Positions 25,707 through 35,923 of a stretch of 64,000 nt of DNA are shown here, one piece after another; positions within the stretch are counted from its first letter, which is position 1; every line of letters starts with the position of its first letter. The stretch spans positions 4,074,501 to 4,138,500 of the forward strand of contig NZ_CP007451.1 of assembly GCF_000626635.1 (NCBI RefSeq), given 5' to 3'. The notes under the pieces are model-generated. The model was given only the letters and a program-made list of their open reading frames with translations, did no database searches and was not told the DNA's origin. The position numbers and the translations under genes are program-made. The stretch is from Draconibacterium orientale (GTDB lineage: Bacteria > Bacteroidota > Bacteroidia > Bacteroidales > Prolixibacteraceae).

Positions 25707-28700
25707 ATGGCAAATTGTGGCAAAAATATATTATTAGCGCGAGAAGGGACTGAACAGCAGGAACGGTTTCTCGAATCACTAAAACCGGAATCACTTCATC
25801 TGAATGATTTTGGCTTGGAGCAGTGGATGGAGTTTGCGTATAATTTTGCTTCTCATGTTAATTATTTCGATACACAGGATGCTGCAACACCAAAGGGTAA
25901 CTGGCAGGATTTTTTTAAAACAAAACCAGAGATTGAGGATTTTATTTCGGAACTTGAAAAAGACGGTGCCGTTACTCCGCATCTGGCATTATTCGTTACT
26001 TTTCTAAAATTGCTCGAACACTCAAAACAACGTTTTAACAAGCTTACTAAACGGCATCTTGATTTTTACTTCGGGCAAATACTGCAGATTGAAAAGCAAA
26101 AACCAACAGCGGATAAAGTACATGTCGTTTTTGAACTGGCAAAAAATGCTGTTGCTGAAAAAATTGAAAAAGAAACACTTCTTGATGGCGGGAAAGATGC
26201 GAATAATAAAAAGCTACTTTACGAAGTAACTGATGAGTTAATCGCCAATAAAACAAAAGTTGCCAGCTTGAAAAGCGTTTATAACGACCACGATAATTCG
26301 AAGCTGAAAGCCGCAGCAGTGGCTGATTCGTTTGATGGTAAGGGGGAGGATTTTCCGGACAAGGAAGTTAGTTGGTGGCCTTTTGGTTATTACGAGCAAA
26401 AAAATAATCCCGACACACGCGAATACCCCGAACTGGCTGATGCTAAAGTTGGATTTGCAGTGGCCGGAGAAATTTTGGAATTACAAGAAGGGAAACGAAC
26501 AGTTCAGTTGCGTTTGAGTTTTGCCAAAGCATTGGCGCAAAACATTTCTGCTAAAGATTTACAAGACAACTTATCCATTTTTTGCACAGGAGAAAAAGAT
26601 TGGTTGGGACCATTTGAAATTATAAATACCACTGAATTTGTATCAGGATCAGAAAGTAACAGAAAGGATTTAAATATTGCATTTCAAATTCCGAATGAAG
26701 AAAAAATGGTGATGGGCTACAGCGCCAAAACTCACGGCGAAAGTTTTAAAACTTCACAAGCAGTTTGTCGCATTCTCATAAAAACCGGAAATAAAAGGGG
26801 GCATCAGTTATACCGTAATTTTGTAGCTCAAAGTCTTACAAAAGTAAACTTGAAAGTTACCGTTTGTGGTATTAAAAAACCTGCTTTGCAAAACGACGTG
26901 GGAGCACTTAATCCTGAAAAACCATTCTATCCTTTTGGCAACCAGCCTGTGGAGAAATCCAAATTTCACATCACTTACCCCGAATTATTCAAAAAGAATT
27001 GGGACAATTTAAAAGTTAATGTAGAATGGAAAAATGCCCCGGATAGTCTTAAAGATTGGTACGAAGCCTATCAGCATTCATTTCTTAATGGTTTGTCGCA
27101 TCAAAAGATGGCAAAATATTATTTGTCAAAAAAGAAATCGAACCTGATTGTTAAAAGTGATAGTTACTTTACTGCAGAAGTTGAAATTAATGATGCGAAT
27201 GATTGGAAACCTTTGGATGAACCACAGAATATTCAATTGTTTCATAGAAACGGAGATAGTTCTTATACTGAATTCTCGGTGCCAAACGCAGACCGAAAAA
27301 CGACAAGCAAATCAATACGTTTGTCGCTTAATCAATCCTTTTTGCACGACATGTTTCCGCGACTTTACGCCTTGTCAATAACTGATGAAAATGCATCAAT
27401 ACCCAACGAACCTTATACTCCATTTATTGAGCAAATAAGTTTGGACTATTCAGCATTGGCAACTTTTAAACCCGGAGACAAAAAGTTTACAAATGAGTTT
27501 CAACTTTTTCACGAACATCCGTTTGGGCAAAGTGAGGTAGTGCCATCCAACGCGGAGGATGCAGATATTTTTGTGGTACCGGAGTATTGTAAAGGAGGGG
27601 AGTTGTATATTGGCCTCGAAAATGCAGCACCGCAACAAATCGTCTCCCTTTTAATTCAGGTTTTGGAAGGTAGTGAAAATCCGGAGGTGAAATCGTTTGT
27701 TGGAAAACAACACGTTGAGTGGGACGTGCTTTGTTCTGATAATTGGCAGTCGCTGGATTCATCAGCCATTATTTCCAATAATACCGGGAATCTGTTGAAA
27801 TCAGGAATTTTGAAATTCAATTTACCTAAAGAAGCAAACACCGATAATGCTTTATTGCCGGCAGGTTTAATTTGGCTGCGCGCCCGGATTCACAAAAACT
27901 ACAATGCTGTTTCAAAAGTTATTGGAATTCATGCGCAGGCTGTTTTGGCAAAATTCAATAATAACGATAACGACCTAAAACATTTAAGCAATAGTTTGCC
28001 GGCTGAAACCATTTCAAAAATGGTGAATCGTATTCCAAAAGTAAAAGGACTTACTCAACCTTATAATTCATTTGGTGGGAAACCGCAAGAAAGCGATGAG
28101 GATTATTACCGGAGAATAAGCGAGCGATTGAGACACAAGAATCGTGCAGTAAGTATTTGGGATTATGAGCATTTAGTACTGCAGAATTTTCCGGAAATTC
28201 ATAAAGCAAAATGTTTGTCGCACACCTGTACAAAGGTTGTAGGTAATAAACGGCAAACCAAATATCTGGCTCCCGGAAGTGTTGTTGTAGTAGTAATTCC
28301 CGATATCGTCAACAAAAACGTTTTCGATATTTATCAGCCGCGGGTAAGCAAAGCTACCTTATCGAAAATTCAGCAATTTCTTAAAAGGCATAATTCAAAA
28401 CTGGTACAAACACTGGTCATTAATCCTGAGTATGAGGAGGTGCGAATTGATTTAAAAGTGAAATTTCATAAAGGATACGACAGCGTTTATTACAAAAGTG
28501 TATTGAATGACGATCTTACCCGTTTTCTTTCTCCCTGGGCTTTCGATCGCACTGCACCCATTCGTTTCGGGCAAACACTGCATAAAAGTGTAATTATAAA
28601 CTATACCGAACAGCTTGATTATGTTGATTTTATTACTGACGTACGGCTGTTTCAGAAGACTGCAGCTTCAGGAGCAGTATCGGAAGTGAAAATTGCAACT

Positions 28701-28811
28701 CCATCGAGCCCTGAAGCGATTTTGGTTTCATCGAAGCAACACAGTGTAAAAGATGCAGTAAAAAATTGTTTAGCAACAACCATTGAACCGGCAGAAACAT
28801 GTCAGAAGTAA
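25707..28811 (+). CDS. Baseplate wedge protein Pvc11-like (gp6/J-type)
   Basis: 1034 aa. The C-terminal third carries the baseplate-J signature: QPYNSFGGKPQESDEDYYRRI, SERLRHKNRAVSIWDYEHLVLQ, FPEIHKAKCLSHT and a wing domain ending VDFITDVRLFQ. The N-terminal two thirds are beta-rich with no recognised domain. Pvc11 homologues form the inner baseplate wedge together with Pvc12. The stop codon lies 13 bp inside the following gene, consistent with coupled translation and equimolar assembly. No frameshift. Confidence 0.92.
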   Translation: MANCGKNILLAREGTEQQERFLESLKPESLHLNDFGLEQWMEFAYNFASHVNYFDTQDAATPKGNWQDFFKTKPEIEDFISELEKDGAVTPHLALFVTFLKLLEHSKQRFNKLTKRHLDFYFGQILQIEKQKPTADKVHVVFELAKNAVAEKIEKETLLDGGKDANNKKLLYEVTDELIANKTKVASLKSVYNDHDNSKLKAAAVADSFDGKGEDFPDKEVSWWPFGYYEQKNNPDTREYPELADAKVGFAVAGEILELQEGKRTVQLRLSFAKALAQNISAKDLQDNLSIFCTGEKDWLGPFEIINTTEFVSGSESNRKDLNIAFQIPNEEKMVMGYSAKTHGESFKTSQAVCRILIKTGNKRGHQLYRNFVAQSLTKVNLKVTVCGIKKPALQNDVGALNPEKPFYPFGNQPVEKSKFHITYPELFKKNWDNLKVNVEWKNAPDSLKDWYEAYQHSFLNGLSHQKMAKYYLSKKKSNLIVKSDSYFTAEVEINDANDWKPLDEPQNIQLFHRNGDSSYTEFSVPNADRKTTSKSIRLSLNQSFLHDMFPRLYALSITDENASIPNEPYTPFIEQISLDYSALATFKPGDKKFTNEFQLFHEHPFGQSEVVPSNAEDADIFVVPEYCKGGELYIGLENAAPQQIVSLLIQVLEGSENPEVKSFVGKQHVEWDVLCSDNWQSLDSSAIISNNTGNLLKSGILKFNLPKEANTDNALLPAGLIWLRARIHKNYNAVSKVIGIHAQAVLAKFNNNDNDLKHLSNSLPAETISKMVNRIPKVKGLTQPYNSFGGKPQESDEDYYRRISERLRHKNRAVSIWDYEHLVLQNFPEIHKAKCLSHTCTKVVGNKRQTKYLAPGSVVVVVIPDIVNKNVFDIYQPRVSKATLSKIQQFLKRHNSKLVQTLVINPEYEEVRIDLKVKFHKGYDSVYYKSVLNDDLTRFLSPWAFDRTAPIRFGQTLHKSVIINYTEQLDYVDFITDVRLFQKTAASGAVSEVKIATPSSPEAILVSSKQHSVKDAVKNCLATTIEPAETCQK

Positions 28812-31561
28812 ACAAACATATCACCATACCGAAAGAGGTAAATTCGGGCAACGATCTGGATTATCAGTTTCTGAAGGAAAAAGGACAGGAGTATATCGAG
28901 AAACTGGCAAATAATATCTGGACTGATTACAACTCGCACGACCCGGGAATTACAATTCTGGAAATGTTGTGTTATGCCATTACCGATCTTGGAGCACGTA
29001 TTTCATTGCCTATAGAAGATATTTTGGCACCGGCTGACAGTACAAAATCAAACGAAGATCAGTTTTTTAACGCATTGCAGATTTTACCATCGAAACCGGT
29101 AACCGAAGATGATTACCGGAAACTATTTATAGATATTGAAGGTGTTAAAAATTGTTGGCTTCAGAAATACGAAAAAACAGTTTATGTAGATTGTAAAAAC
29201 GATCAGCTTTCGTATGATTCCGATGCTTTTAATACCGTAGAAGTTGAACTGCGACGAAGTTTTCAGTTAAATGGTTTGTATAAACTAGTTGTGGATTTTG
29301 ATGAACTGGACGATACTAAATTTCCGCACAAAGCTGATAAAGATGCAGAGATAACCCGCTTAAAGGATTTAATATTCTCGCGTTATCACAAAAACAGAAA
29401 TCTGTGCGAAGATTTGATAGAAGTTTCGGAAGTGGAAACGCACCCTATTGAAGTATGTGCCAGCATTGAAGTAGAGCCGGAAACCGACGAAGAGTTGGTG
29501 CATGCCAAAGTATTGCGGGCCATCGATCGTTATTTTTCTCCCAATTTGTGGTTTTATTCGCTTCAGCAAATGTTGGACAAAGGTTATTCAAGCGACCAGA
29601 TTTTTGAAGGACCAACACTTACCAATGGTTTTATCGATCCAAAAGAATTGGCAGATGCTCGACTGCGAACAGAAGTTCGCTTATCGGATTTGATGCAGCT
29701 GATTATGAAAATTGAGGGAGTAAAAGTCATTAAAGATATATCGATAAATGACTGCCTTGATGAGGAAAATAAAAATGATGCATGGTTGATTTGTGTTCAG
29801 CCCGGACTGAAACCCAAACGTTGCGACAGCAGTGCATTTAGCTACTACAAGGATGTACTTCCATTAAATGTAAACAGCAAAAAAGTAAAGGAGTATAGTC
29901 AGCAATTATACGCCGAAGAACAGGAAAAACAAGAGCTTGCCAATGTGGGCATGGAACTTCGCGGGCCAAAAGGAAGTTTTGCCAATGTTGGTGAAACAAC
30001 CACTATACAGAATGATTTTCCGGAAACTTATGGAATTGGAGCAGTTGGTTTGCCGGCGCGAGCCACTGAAGAACGTAAGGCACAAGCCAAACAATTAAAA
30101 GGCTACCTTTTGTTTTTCGACCAGATTTTTGCCACTTATTTTGCACACCTTGAAAAGGTTAAAGATCTGCTATCAGTAGACGATAAACTAGCTGCTACAT
30201 ACTTTACACAGGCTGTTAAAGATTTAGACGGGATGTCTGACCTGGTGAATAATTACCCATTGGCAGATGATGAGACACTCACCAAAAATCTATTGGAAGA
30301 CCTCGACGATAATATTTTGCGTAAAAATGAATTGTTGGATCATCTGATTTCGCGTTTTGCCGAAAAATTCAGCAAGTATTCATTTTTAATGAAAGAGATT
30401 TACGGAACCTACGCTGACCAGGCAATAATAGATGCTAAGCAACTATTCTTATCGGAATATGGCGAAATTAAAAACACTGATGGAAGCATTAAAAACAAAG
30501 GAATAAGCAACTGGCGTGCAAGTGCTTTCAATTATTTTAACAGAACACCCGAAGAAATTTGGGATACCGAAAATGTGGCAGGAGCGCAAAAACGAATTGC
30601 CCGATTAAGTGGCATTCGTAATTTTAAACGCCGCAATCTTTCCCCTTCCTTTATCGAAACCTACAAACTCACCAATTCCGATAATAAAGAAGTATTTCGC
30701 TGGCACGTGAAAAACAACGATGGTGTTTACTTTCTTTCGTCAACCGAAGAATATAACACACGTGCTTTTGCCGAAGACGAACTGTACCAAACCATTGTTA
30801 AAATTGTTGAAACCCGGCCCGAAACAGTGGAAGCCATATTTGCCGAAGGGGTTGCCGACGAAAAGGAAGTTGGCAATTTTGAAATTCAGGTGTCGCCAAG
30901 TGGTAAATATTCGTTTGATGTAATAAATACAAATGCCGACCCGAAAAGTACCGACCGTATTATTGCCCGTCAGTTTTTGTATTACGAAACTCCAGGCGAA
31001 TTGAAAACTGCAATTCTGGAAATGATAGAATTTTTCACGGTTGATTTTATTGAGGAGGGGATGTTCATTGTTGAGCATATTTTGCTTCGCCCCGACGTAA
31101 CAAGCGACGCCGGAATGCAGGATCAATTTATGCCTGTTTGTACAAAACAGTGTACCAGTTGCGAACCTGTTGATCCGTATTCGTACCGGGTTACCGTTGT
31201 TTTACCCGGCTGGACACATCGTTTCCGGAATATGGATTTTAGAAAATTTATGGAAGAACTGATACGGAAAGAATTACCTGCCCACGTACTTGCCCGCATT
31301 TGCTGGATTGGCGAGCGTGATAAACTTGTGCCGGATGAGGAAAATGAAATGATACAGTTTGAAAAGGCTTATCATGAATTTTTACTGGCAAAAACAAATT
31401 CGGGACAGGAACAGGACGAAACAAAATTGAAAAATTTGATTGCGATACTTACAGAATTGAACACGATATATCCGACAGGAAGACTTATTGATTGCGACGA
31501 TGATGAAGATTTGCTGGGAGGCAAAATTGTTTTGGGTCGCACAAATATTGGAAACCTTTAA
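28799..31561 (+). CDS. Baseplate wedge protein Pvc12-like
   Basis: 920 aa. It opens with an eCIS Pvc12-type N-terminus: LANNIWTDYNSHDPGITILEMLCYAITDLG. The middle (about 400-600) is helical, beginning with ARATEERKAQAKQLKGYLLFFDQIFATYFAHLEKVKDLLS. The C-terminus contains FIVEHILLRPD and YSYRVTVVLPGWTHRFRNMDFRKFMEELIRKELPAHV, motifs that I recognise from Pvc12/Afp12-like wedge proteins. It forms a dimeric arm with Pvc11 in the baseplate. It overlaps the previous gene by 13 bp. Confidence 0.9.
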   Translation: MSEVNKHITIPKEVNSGNDLDYQFLKEKGQEYIEKLANNIWTDYNSHDPGITILEMLCYAITDLGARISLPIEDILAPADSTKSNEDQFFNALQILPSKPVTEDDYRKLFIDIEGVKNCWLQKYEKTVYVDCKNDQLSYDSDAFNTVEVELRRSFQLNGLYKLVVDFDELDDTKFPHKADKDAEITRLKDLIFSRYHKNRNLCEDLIEVSEVETHPIEVCASIEVEPETDEELVHAKVLRAIDRYFSPNLWFYSLQQMLDKGYSSDQIFEGPTLTNGFIDPKELADARLRTEVRLSDLMQLIMKIEGVKVIKDISINDCLDEENKNDAWLICVQPGLKPKRCDSSAFSYYKDVLPLNVNSKKVKEYSQQLYAEEQEKQELANVGMELRGPKGSFANVGETTTIQNDFPETYGIGAVGLPARATEERKAQAKQLKGYLLFFDQIFATYFAHLEKVKDLLSVDDKLAATYFTQAVKDLDGMSDLVNNYPLADDETLTKNLLEDLDDNILRKNELLDHLISRFAEKFSKYSFLMKEIYGTYADQAIIDAKQLFLSEYGEIKNTDGSIKNKGISNWRASAFNYFNRTPEEIWDTENVAGAQKRIARLSGIRNFKRRNLSPSFIETYKLTNSDNKEVFRWHVKNNDGVYFLSSTEEYNTRAFAEDELYQTIVKIVETRPETVEAIFAEGVADEKEVGNFEIQVSPSGKYSFDVINTNADPKSTDRIIARQFLYYETPGELKTAILEMIEFFTVDFIEEGMFIVEHILLRPDVTSDAGMQDQFMPVCTKQCTSCEPVDPYSYRVTVVLPGWTHRFRNMDFRKFMEELIRKELPAHVLARICWIGERDKLVPDEENEMIQFEKAYHEFLLAKTNSGQEQDETKLKNLIAILTELNTIYPTGRLIDCDDDEDLLGGKIVLGRTNIGNL

Positions 31562-31571
31562 TTGAAAAGCG

Positions 31572-34187
31572 ATGGAATCGAAATTAGCGAAAATAACAAA
31601 CGGCTACCACACTTTTATAGAAAACCAGGTATTAACAGCCGAGCAGTTGAATGAATTTGTGAACTATTTGGATGACCAGAACAGACTGTCAAAAGTGTTT
31701 CTGCATGGCGTTGGAATTGTTTGTGGGTTTCCGGTAAAAATGAGCCAGCCGGCAGAAAATGGACCGTTGAATTCGGATAACGACAATACTGTTGAGATTG
31801 GTCAGGGTGTTGGCCTAACCACTGATGGCGATTTGTTACAGTTGAAAAAGGCATCGCAAATAATTGATGGCTCGGTTACCTATACACACTATAAAAAGTT
31901 CACGGATGAAGTTGCAGAATATGAGCCTTTCAGAGAAGATTCGGAAGTAATTGATATGTGGGAAATCTTCCCGGAAAGTGGCGATAACCGGACAAAACTT
32001 AATAACCTGAAACTGGATGACAAAATTGCTTTGCTTTACATCGAATCGTATGAAGACGGTGGAAACTTGTGCACCAGTATCGACTGCGATAATCAGGGAA
32101 TTAAACAGGTTCAGAATTTAAGGGTTTTGCTGGTGACTGAAAAAGGTGCCGAGCAGATTATAAAAAACGATTCAGTTTTTACCTGGCATAATGTGCCCGA
32201 ATTATATACGCAACTGCCGGAGATAAAATTACCGCGAATTAGTTTGCTAAATGTTGACAGTCTGGCTGCTTTTCGTCAAAGTTTTTTAGCTGCATTTTCG
32301 CAAACAGTTATTACCAATTTAAAAGATGGTTATGAGGCTATTTTGGATTTATTTGGACTTCCTTCGGTTTCAACAAAAATCGACGAGTTGCTAAAACTCA
32401 ATCTAAGTGCGATCAATTCAATGGTCGATTTTCAGTACCGTTACGATTTATTGGCCGATTTAATTGATACGTACAACGAAATCAAAAAATTGTTGTTACA
32501 CATTAATGTTGAGTGCTCGCCTGCAATTGATTCTTTTCCAAAACACCTGTTACTGGGGCGGCTTCAGGAAACTGAACCGTATAAAACTTTTCGTCACCGG
32601 GTTTATAAATCACCTTTGTCAGCTACAGAGCAGTTTAATCGAAGTAAAATTAAGAGCTTAATTTTGAGGGCGCAACACTTGCTGAATAACTACAATGTTA
32701 CTTTAAATGAGAGTGTTCAGGAAATTCGTATCACACCATCGCAGTTGAATGGAGAATTAGGCTGCAAGGCAATTCCATTTTATTACAATTTAGATGCAGG
32801 ATTTTTAGAAACCTGGAGTTTTGAGAAAACAACGAATCTCAAACAAAATTATAATCTCAGTTATTCAACCGATGTACTTGCTAATGTTCCGGAAGTTCAA
32901 AGCCCGTTACAATTTAGTACCGATGAATTTAATTTTTATCGAATTGAAGGCCATTTGGGGCTCGACGCAGAAGCCTGCGAAAATGAGATCGACAATTTGC
33001 TAAGGACAAATGGACTTGATTTTAAGTGCCGGATAATTCCGCTTGATGATACTGAAAATCCGTTTGCCCAGTTTCTAAAAAAGCACTCTCAGGCCGTGCA
33101 TCGTGGAGGCGTTGTAAAAGGCGGAACATTTTTGTTGGTAGCACAGCAAAACAAGGTTGTGTCCGATTTATTTCTGCCTTACCGCATAATTGAGGAAACG
33201 GCACAAAACGATTGTTGCTCGTTAATGGAATGTACATATCCATGGATTAGTTCGTTGAAATACCTGAATAACCTGGCACGCAGTACCAAAGGCACGCAAA
33301 GCCGAAACAAAGTTATGCCAAAAGAATATGTGTTACAGGTGGTAGAATACCGAATTAACAGACAAAATTTGATAAATGGAACTACAACAATTCGTATTCC
33401 TCTACAGCAAATATTTTTACGGCGAATACACGCCATAACGGAGGCTTTGAATACGCGATTTGATAAGGGTGTGGTTTTTGATTTTAACGAGAGTCAGAAA
33501 CGGTTTGTAATTACCCGCGCCAAAGAGGATTCGTTTGTGATTCGGTTACGCGATGTCACATTAAATTATTCGAATCCGATTTACACTTACAGTAACAAAG
33601 GAATGTTCCGAAATAACCTCGTTTTTAGAGCGGATGCTATGCGGTGTCGCGATTTGAAAAAATATAACCCAACGTTTTACGAGGCATTGCAGGGCAAAAT
33701 TGCTCCGGTGAATAAAGATGACGATTATGGAAAATTTAACGATAAGTGGGCAAAATGGAATGTGCTGAAAGAACGCATAAAAACCCACCCGGAAATTGTT
33801 CGGTTAAAACTTACCCGAATGATAAGCAGTGCAAGCGAGCTTCCAGGAGAAATAAAACGACAGCTGAGAACACTAAAAGCAGACTTTCAGCAGCGAACAG
33901 AAACTGATTTGCAGTTTAAATTAGATGGCGATTGGGTTACCGGCGATTGGGTAAATTCAACCATGTTGGATTTTTACAAAGCCAATAAAAAGAACACGCA
34001 CGATGATTTGGTTTTGTTTGTACAGCTTAGAAAATACCTGCATAGCGAAACCGGCGTAACCAAACTTTCAATATACCTAACAAATGAATTGTATACCAAT
34101 AATTTTGATGAGCTAATTGAACGTTATAGTGGTTTTGCTGATATTTATTTTGGTACACCTACGGGAGAAAATGCAATAGACCTTTAA
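31572..34187 (+). CDS. Large conserved eCIS protein, fibre/baseplate-position, unknown
   Basis: 871 aa, no signal peptide. The first ~110 residues (NGYHTFIENQVLTAEQLNEFVNYL, HGVGIVCGFPV, EIGQGVGLTTDGDLL) look like a compact beta domain that I recall in Bacteroidota eCIS proteins of this position. The rest has no recognisable repeat, fibre or enzymatic motif. It occupies the place of the tail-fibre gene pvc13 in canonical clusters but lacks fibre-like Gly-X-Y or shaft repeats. It could be an outer baseplate plate, collar or receptor-binding part. It ends with TAATG overlapping a short doubtful ORF. Confidence 0.75.
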   Translation: MESKLAKITNGYHTFIENQVLTAEQLNEFVNYLDDQNRLSKVFLHGVGIVCGFPVKMSQPAENGPLNSDNDNTVEIGQGVGLTTDGDLLQLKKASQIIDGSVTYTHYKKFTDEVAEYEPFREDSEVIDMWEIFPESGDNRTKLNNLKLDDKIALLYIESYEDGGNLCTSIDCDNQGIKQVQNLRVLLVTEKGAEQIIKNDSVFTWHNVPELYTQLPEIKLPRISLLNVDSLAAFRQSFLAAFSQTVITNLKDGYEAILDLFGLPSVSTKIDELLKLNLSAINSMVDFQYRYDLLADLIDTYNEIKKLLLHINVECSPAIDSFPKHLLLGRLQETEPYKTFRHRVYKSPLSATEQFNRSKIKSLILRAQHLLNNYNVTLNESVQEIRITPSQLNGELGCKAIPFYYNLDAGFLETWSFEKTTNLKQNYNLSYSTDVLANVPEVQSPLQFSTDEFNFYRIEGHLGLDAEACENEIDNLLRTNGLDFKCRIIPLDDTENPFAQFLKKHSQAVHRGGVVKGGTFLLVAQQNKVVSDLFLPYRIIEETAQNDCCSLMECTYPWISSLKYLNNLARSTKGTQSRNKVMPKEYVLQVVEYRINRQNLINGTTTIRIPLQQIFLRRIHAITEALNTRFDKGVVFDFNESQKRFVITRAKEDSFVIRLRDVTLNYSNPIYTYSNKGMFRNNLVFRADAMRCRDLKKYNPTFYEALQGKIAPVNKDDDYGKFNDKWAKWNVLKERIKTHPEIVRLKLTRMISSASELPGEIKRQLRTLKADFQQRTETDLQFKLDGDWVTGDWVNSTMLDFYKANKKNTHDDLVLFVQLRKYLHSETGVTKLSIYLTNELYTNNFDELIERYSGFADIYFGTPTGENAIDL

Positions 34188-34414
34188 TGATGAGAACGTA
34201 TATAAATAAAAAAGGATATCAGTCGTTTAAATGTATACGTCGAATGATATCCCGATGGGCAAAAAACACTTTGAAAATTGTACTAAACTTAACAGACAAA
34301 AATAAAGCCGCTAACGCTTTGCACTATCATCGCTATGTCAACCAACCCAGTAATTCATCTCTGAATCCTATGTTATCAAATTTAGGGTATTTGGAAATAA
34401 AATGCAAGAGATAA
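34187..34414 (+). CDS. Possible small basic protein in the eCIS operon
   Basis: A 75-aa frame that begins in the TAATG overlap at the end of the 871-aa gene and stops 14 bp before the tape-measure gene. It would encode a Lys/Arg-rich peptide (starting MRTYINKKGYQSFKCI) with no recognised motif. The coupling supports translation, but the composition looks random and the stretch could equally be a 240-bp leader for the tape measure. I treat it as doubtful. Confidence 0.3.
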   Translation: MMRTYINKKGYQSFKCIRRMISRWAKNTLKIVLNLTDKNKAANALHYHRYVNQPSNSSLNPMLSNLGYLEIKCKR

Positions 34415-34428
34415 GCATTTAAAATAGA

Positions 34429-35919
34429 ATGTATTCTGAAAAAAAACATATCATCGAAAAAGTTATTCTTGATATCAATGAATCGGGAGAGCAACAGGCG
34501 CAACAGATTAAAAATTATATTGGTGATTATGCGCAAAACAAATTATTTCCGGTAATTCAAGAACTATTAAATGAATACGATACCGAAGAAAATATTATTC
34601 GTTTAGACCGGCTTGATATTAACTTCTCTTTGCAGGACTGGGAAGATGATGAGACCATGAAATTTAAGCTAAGCGAGAAACTAAGAGCTCAGTTAATTCA
34701 GGCAACAAAAACGGCTTCGAAAACTCATGCAGAGCAAAACGGAACTGGGCAACCTGGTAGCGAATCACAAATTGTAAAAACGAAAGACAACATACAAAAT
34801 ACCTTTTTGTTTTTTATAGAAAAAGGCTACCTGCCATGGTTTGGGAAACCAGAATATATTGACGAAATAACTTCTGCCTCAAAATGGAATAAAAGTATTG
34901 CCGATCAAAAATTTGTAGCAGAACTTAAACGTTTGTTTCGGAAAAATGATACTGCAACAGAACGATTTACTCTGCAGGTTTCGGAGGAACTTATCCTGAA
35001 ATTTATTGGTGTTTCGGGAGTGTTGAAAATCAAAAACGAGAAAAAGTTGTTGCATTTTGTCAATTCGTGTGACACCGGTTTTAGAAAAAACTTTTTGATG
35101 GCGCTTATACTGCTTTCAGTAAATGCTACGAGAGGTTATGAGTTTTTAAGAAAGATGCTACTTTTTCAAATAAAAGAGCATAAGATTACAGACGCCAATT
35201 TAGAGGGAATTGTAACCCATTTAAAGATTTTAATTAATGAAATCAATCGACATTTTGAGGAAGAACCTATTAGTGAGTTTCTTCCTACAGAAGATGAAAT
35301 AAGAGAATTTGTTGAAAAAGAAAAGGGATCCAAAGAGTCGGTTAATTTGAGCAGAAAAATTGAACCAACCATTTTAAATCTTTCCGATAAAAAAGAGTTC
35401 CAATTTTTTGATAAGGACAAAACTGAAATTTTTGTTCGTAATGCGGGGCTCGTAATTTTGGGTCCTTTTTTACCAACTTTTCTGAAACAATTTAACTGGA
35501 CCAGCAAAAGTGGCAAGATTAAGAAAGATGCAAAAGTAAAAGCTGTTCAGGCTTTTTACTTTTTAGCCACTGGCGAAATCCACTTTTTTGAAGCCAATAT
35601 GGTATTTGAAAAATTTTTGTGTGGGCTGCCACTTTCAACTCCAATACCCCAAAAAAGTTTGCTGAATAACGAAGTGAAAGAAGAAGCAGAAGATTTGTTG
35701 CGCCAGGTTATAAAATACTGGCCGGCCTTAAAGAATACTGGTGCCGGTGGTTTGCGCCAAATGTTTCTTAATCGAAATGGGAAACTCATAAAAACGGAAA
35801 ATGGGTTTAAGCTCCTGATTGAGCGCAAAACTCAGGATATACTATTGGACAAATTGCAGTGGAATATCTCGCTGCTAAAATTGCCATGGAAAGAAGAATT
35901 GTTATTTGTAGAATGGTAA
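34429..35919 (+). CDS. eCIS tape-measure protein (Pvc14-like, CIS_TMP)
   Basis: 496 aa. The family marks are EKVILDINESGEQQAQQIKNYI near the N-terminus, IIRLDRLDINF, the RNAGLVILGPFLPTFLKQFNW segment, and the C-terminal FLCGLPLSTPIP followed by LLRQVIKYWPALKNTGAGGLRQMFLNRNGKL. Tape-measure proteins of this type set the length of the eCIS tube. At 496 aa it is shorter than many Pvc14 homologues, suggesting a short particle if the length rule holds here. It lies 4 bp before the candidate effector gene. Confidence 0.9.
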   Translation: MYSEKKHIIEKVILDINESGEQQAQQIKNYIGDYAQNKLFPVIQELLNEYDTEENIIRLDRLDINFSLQDWEDDETMKFKLSEKLRAQLIQATKTASKTHAEQNGTGQPGSESQIVKTKDNIQNTFLFFIEKGYLPWFGKPEYIDEITSASKWNKSIADQKFVAELKRLFRKNDTATERFTLQVSEELILKFIGVSGVLKIKNEKKLLHFVNSCDTGFRKNFLMALILLSVNATRGYEFLRKMLLFQIKEHKITDANLEGIVTHLKILINEINRHFEEEPISEFLPTEDEIREFVEKEKGSKESVNLSRKIEPTILNLSDKKEFQFFDKDKTEIFVRNAGLVILGPFLPTFLKQFNWTSKSGKIKKDAKVKAVQAFYFLATGEIHFFEANMVFEKFLCGLPLSTPIPQKSLLNNEVKEEAEDLLRQVIKYWPALKNTGAGGLRQMFLNRNGKLIKTENGFKLLIERKTQDILLDKLQWNISLLKLPWKEELLFVEW

Positions 35920-35923
35920 GCTT

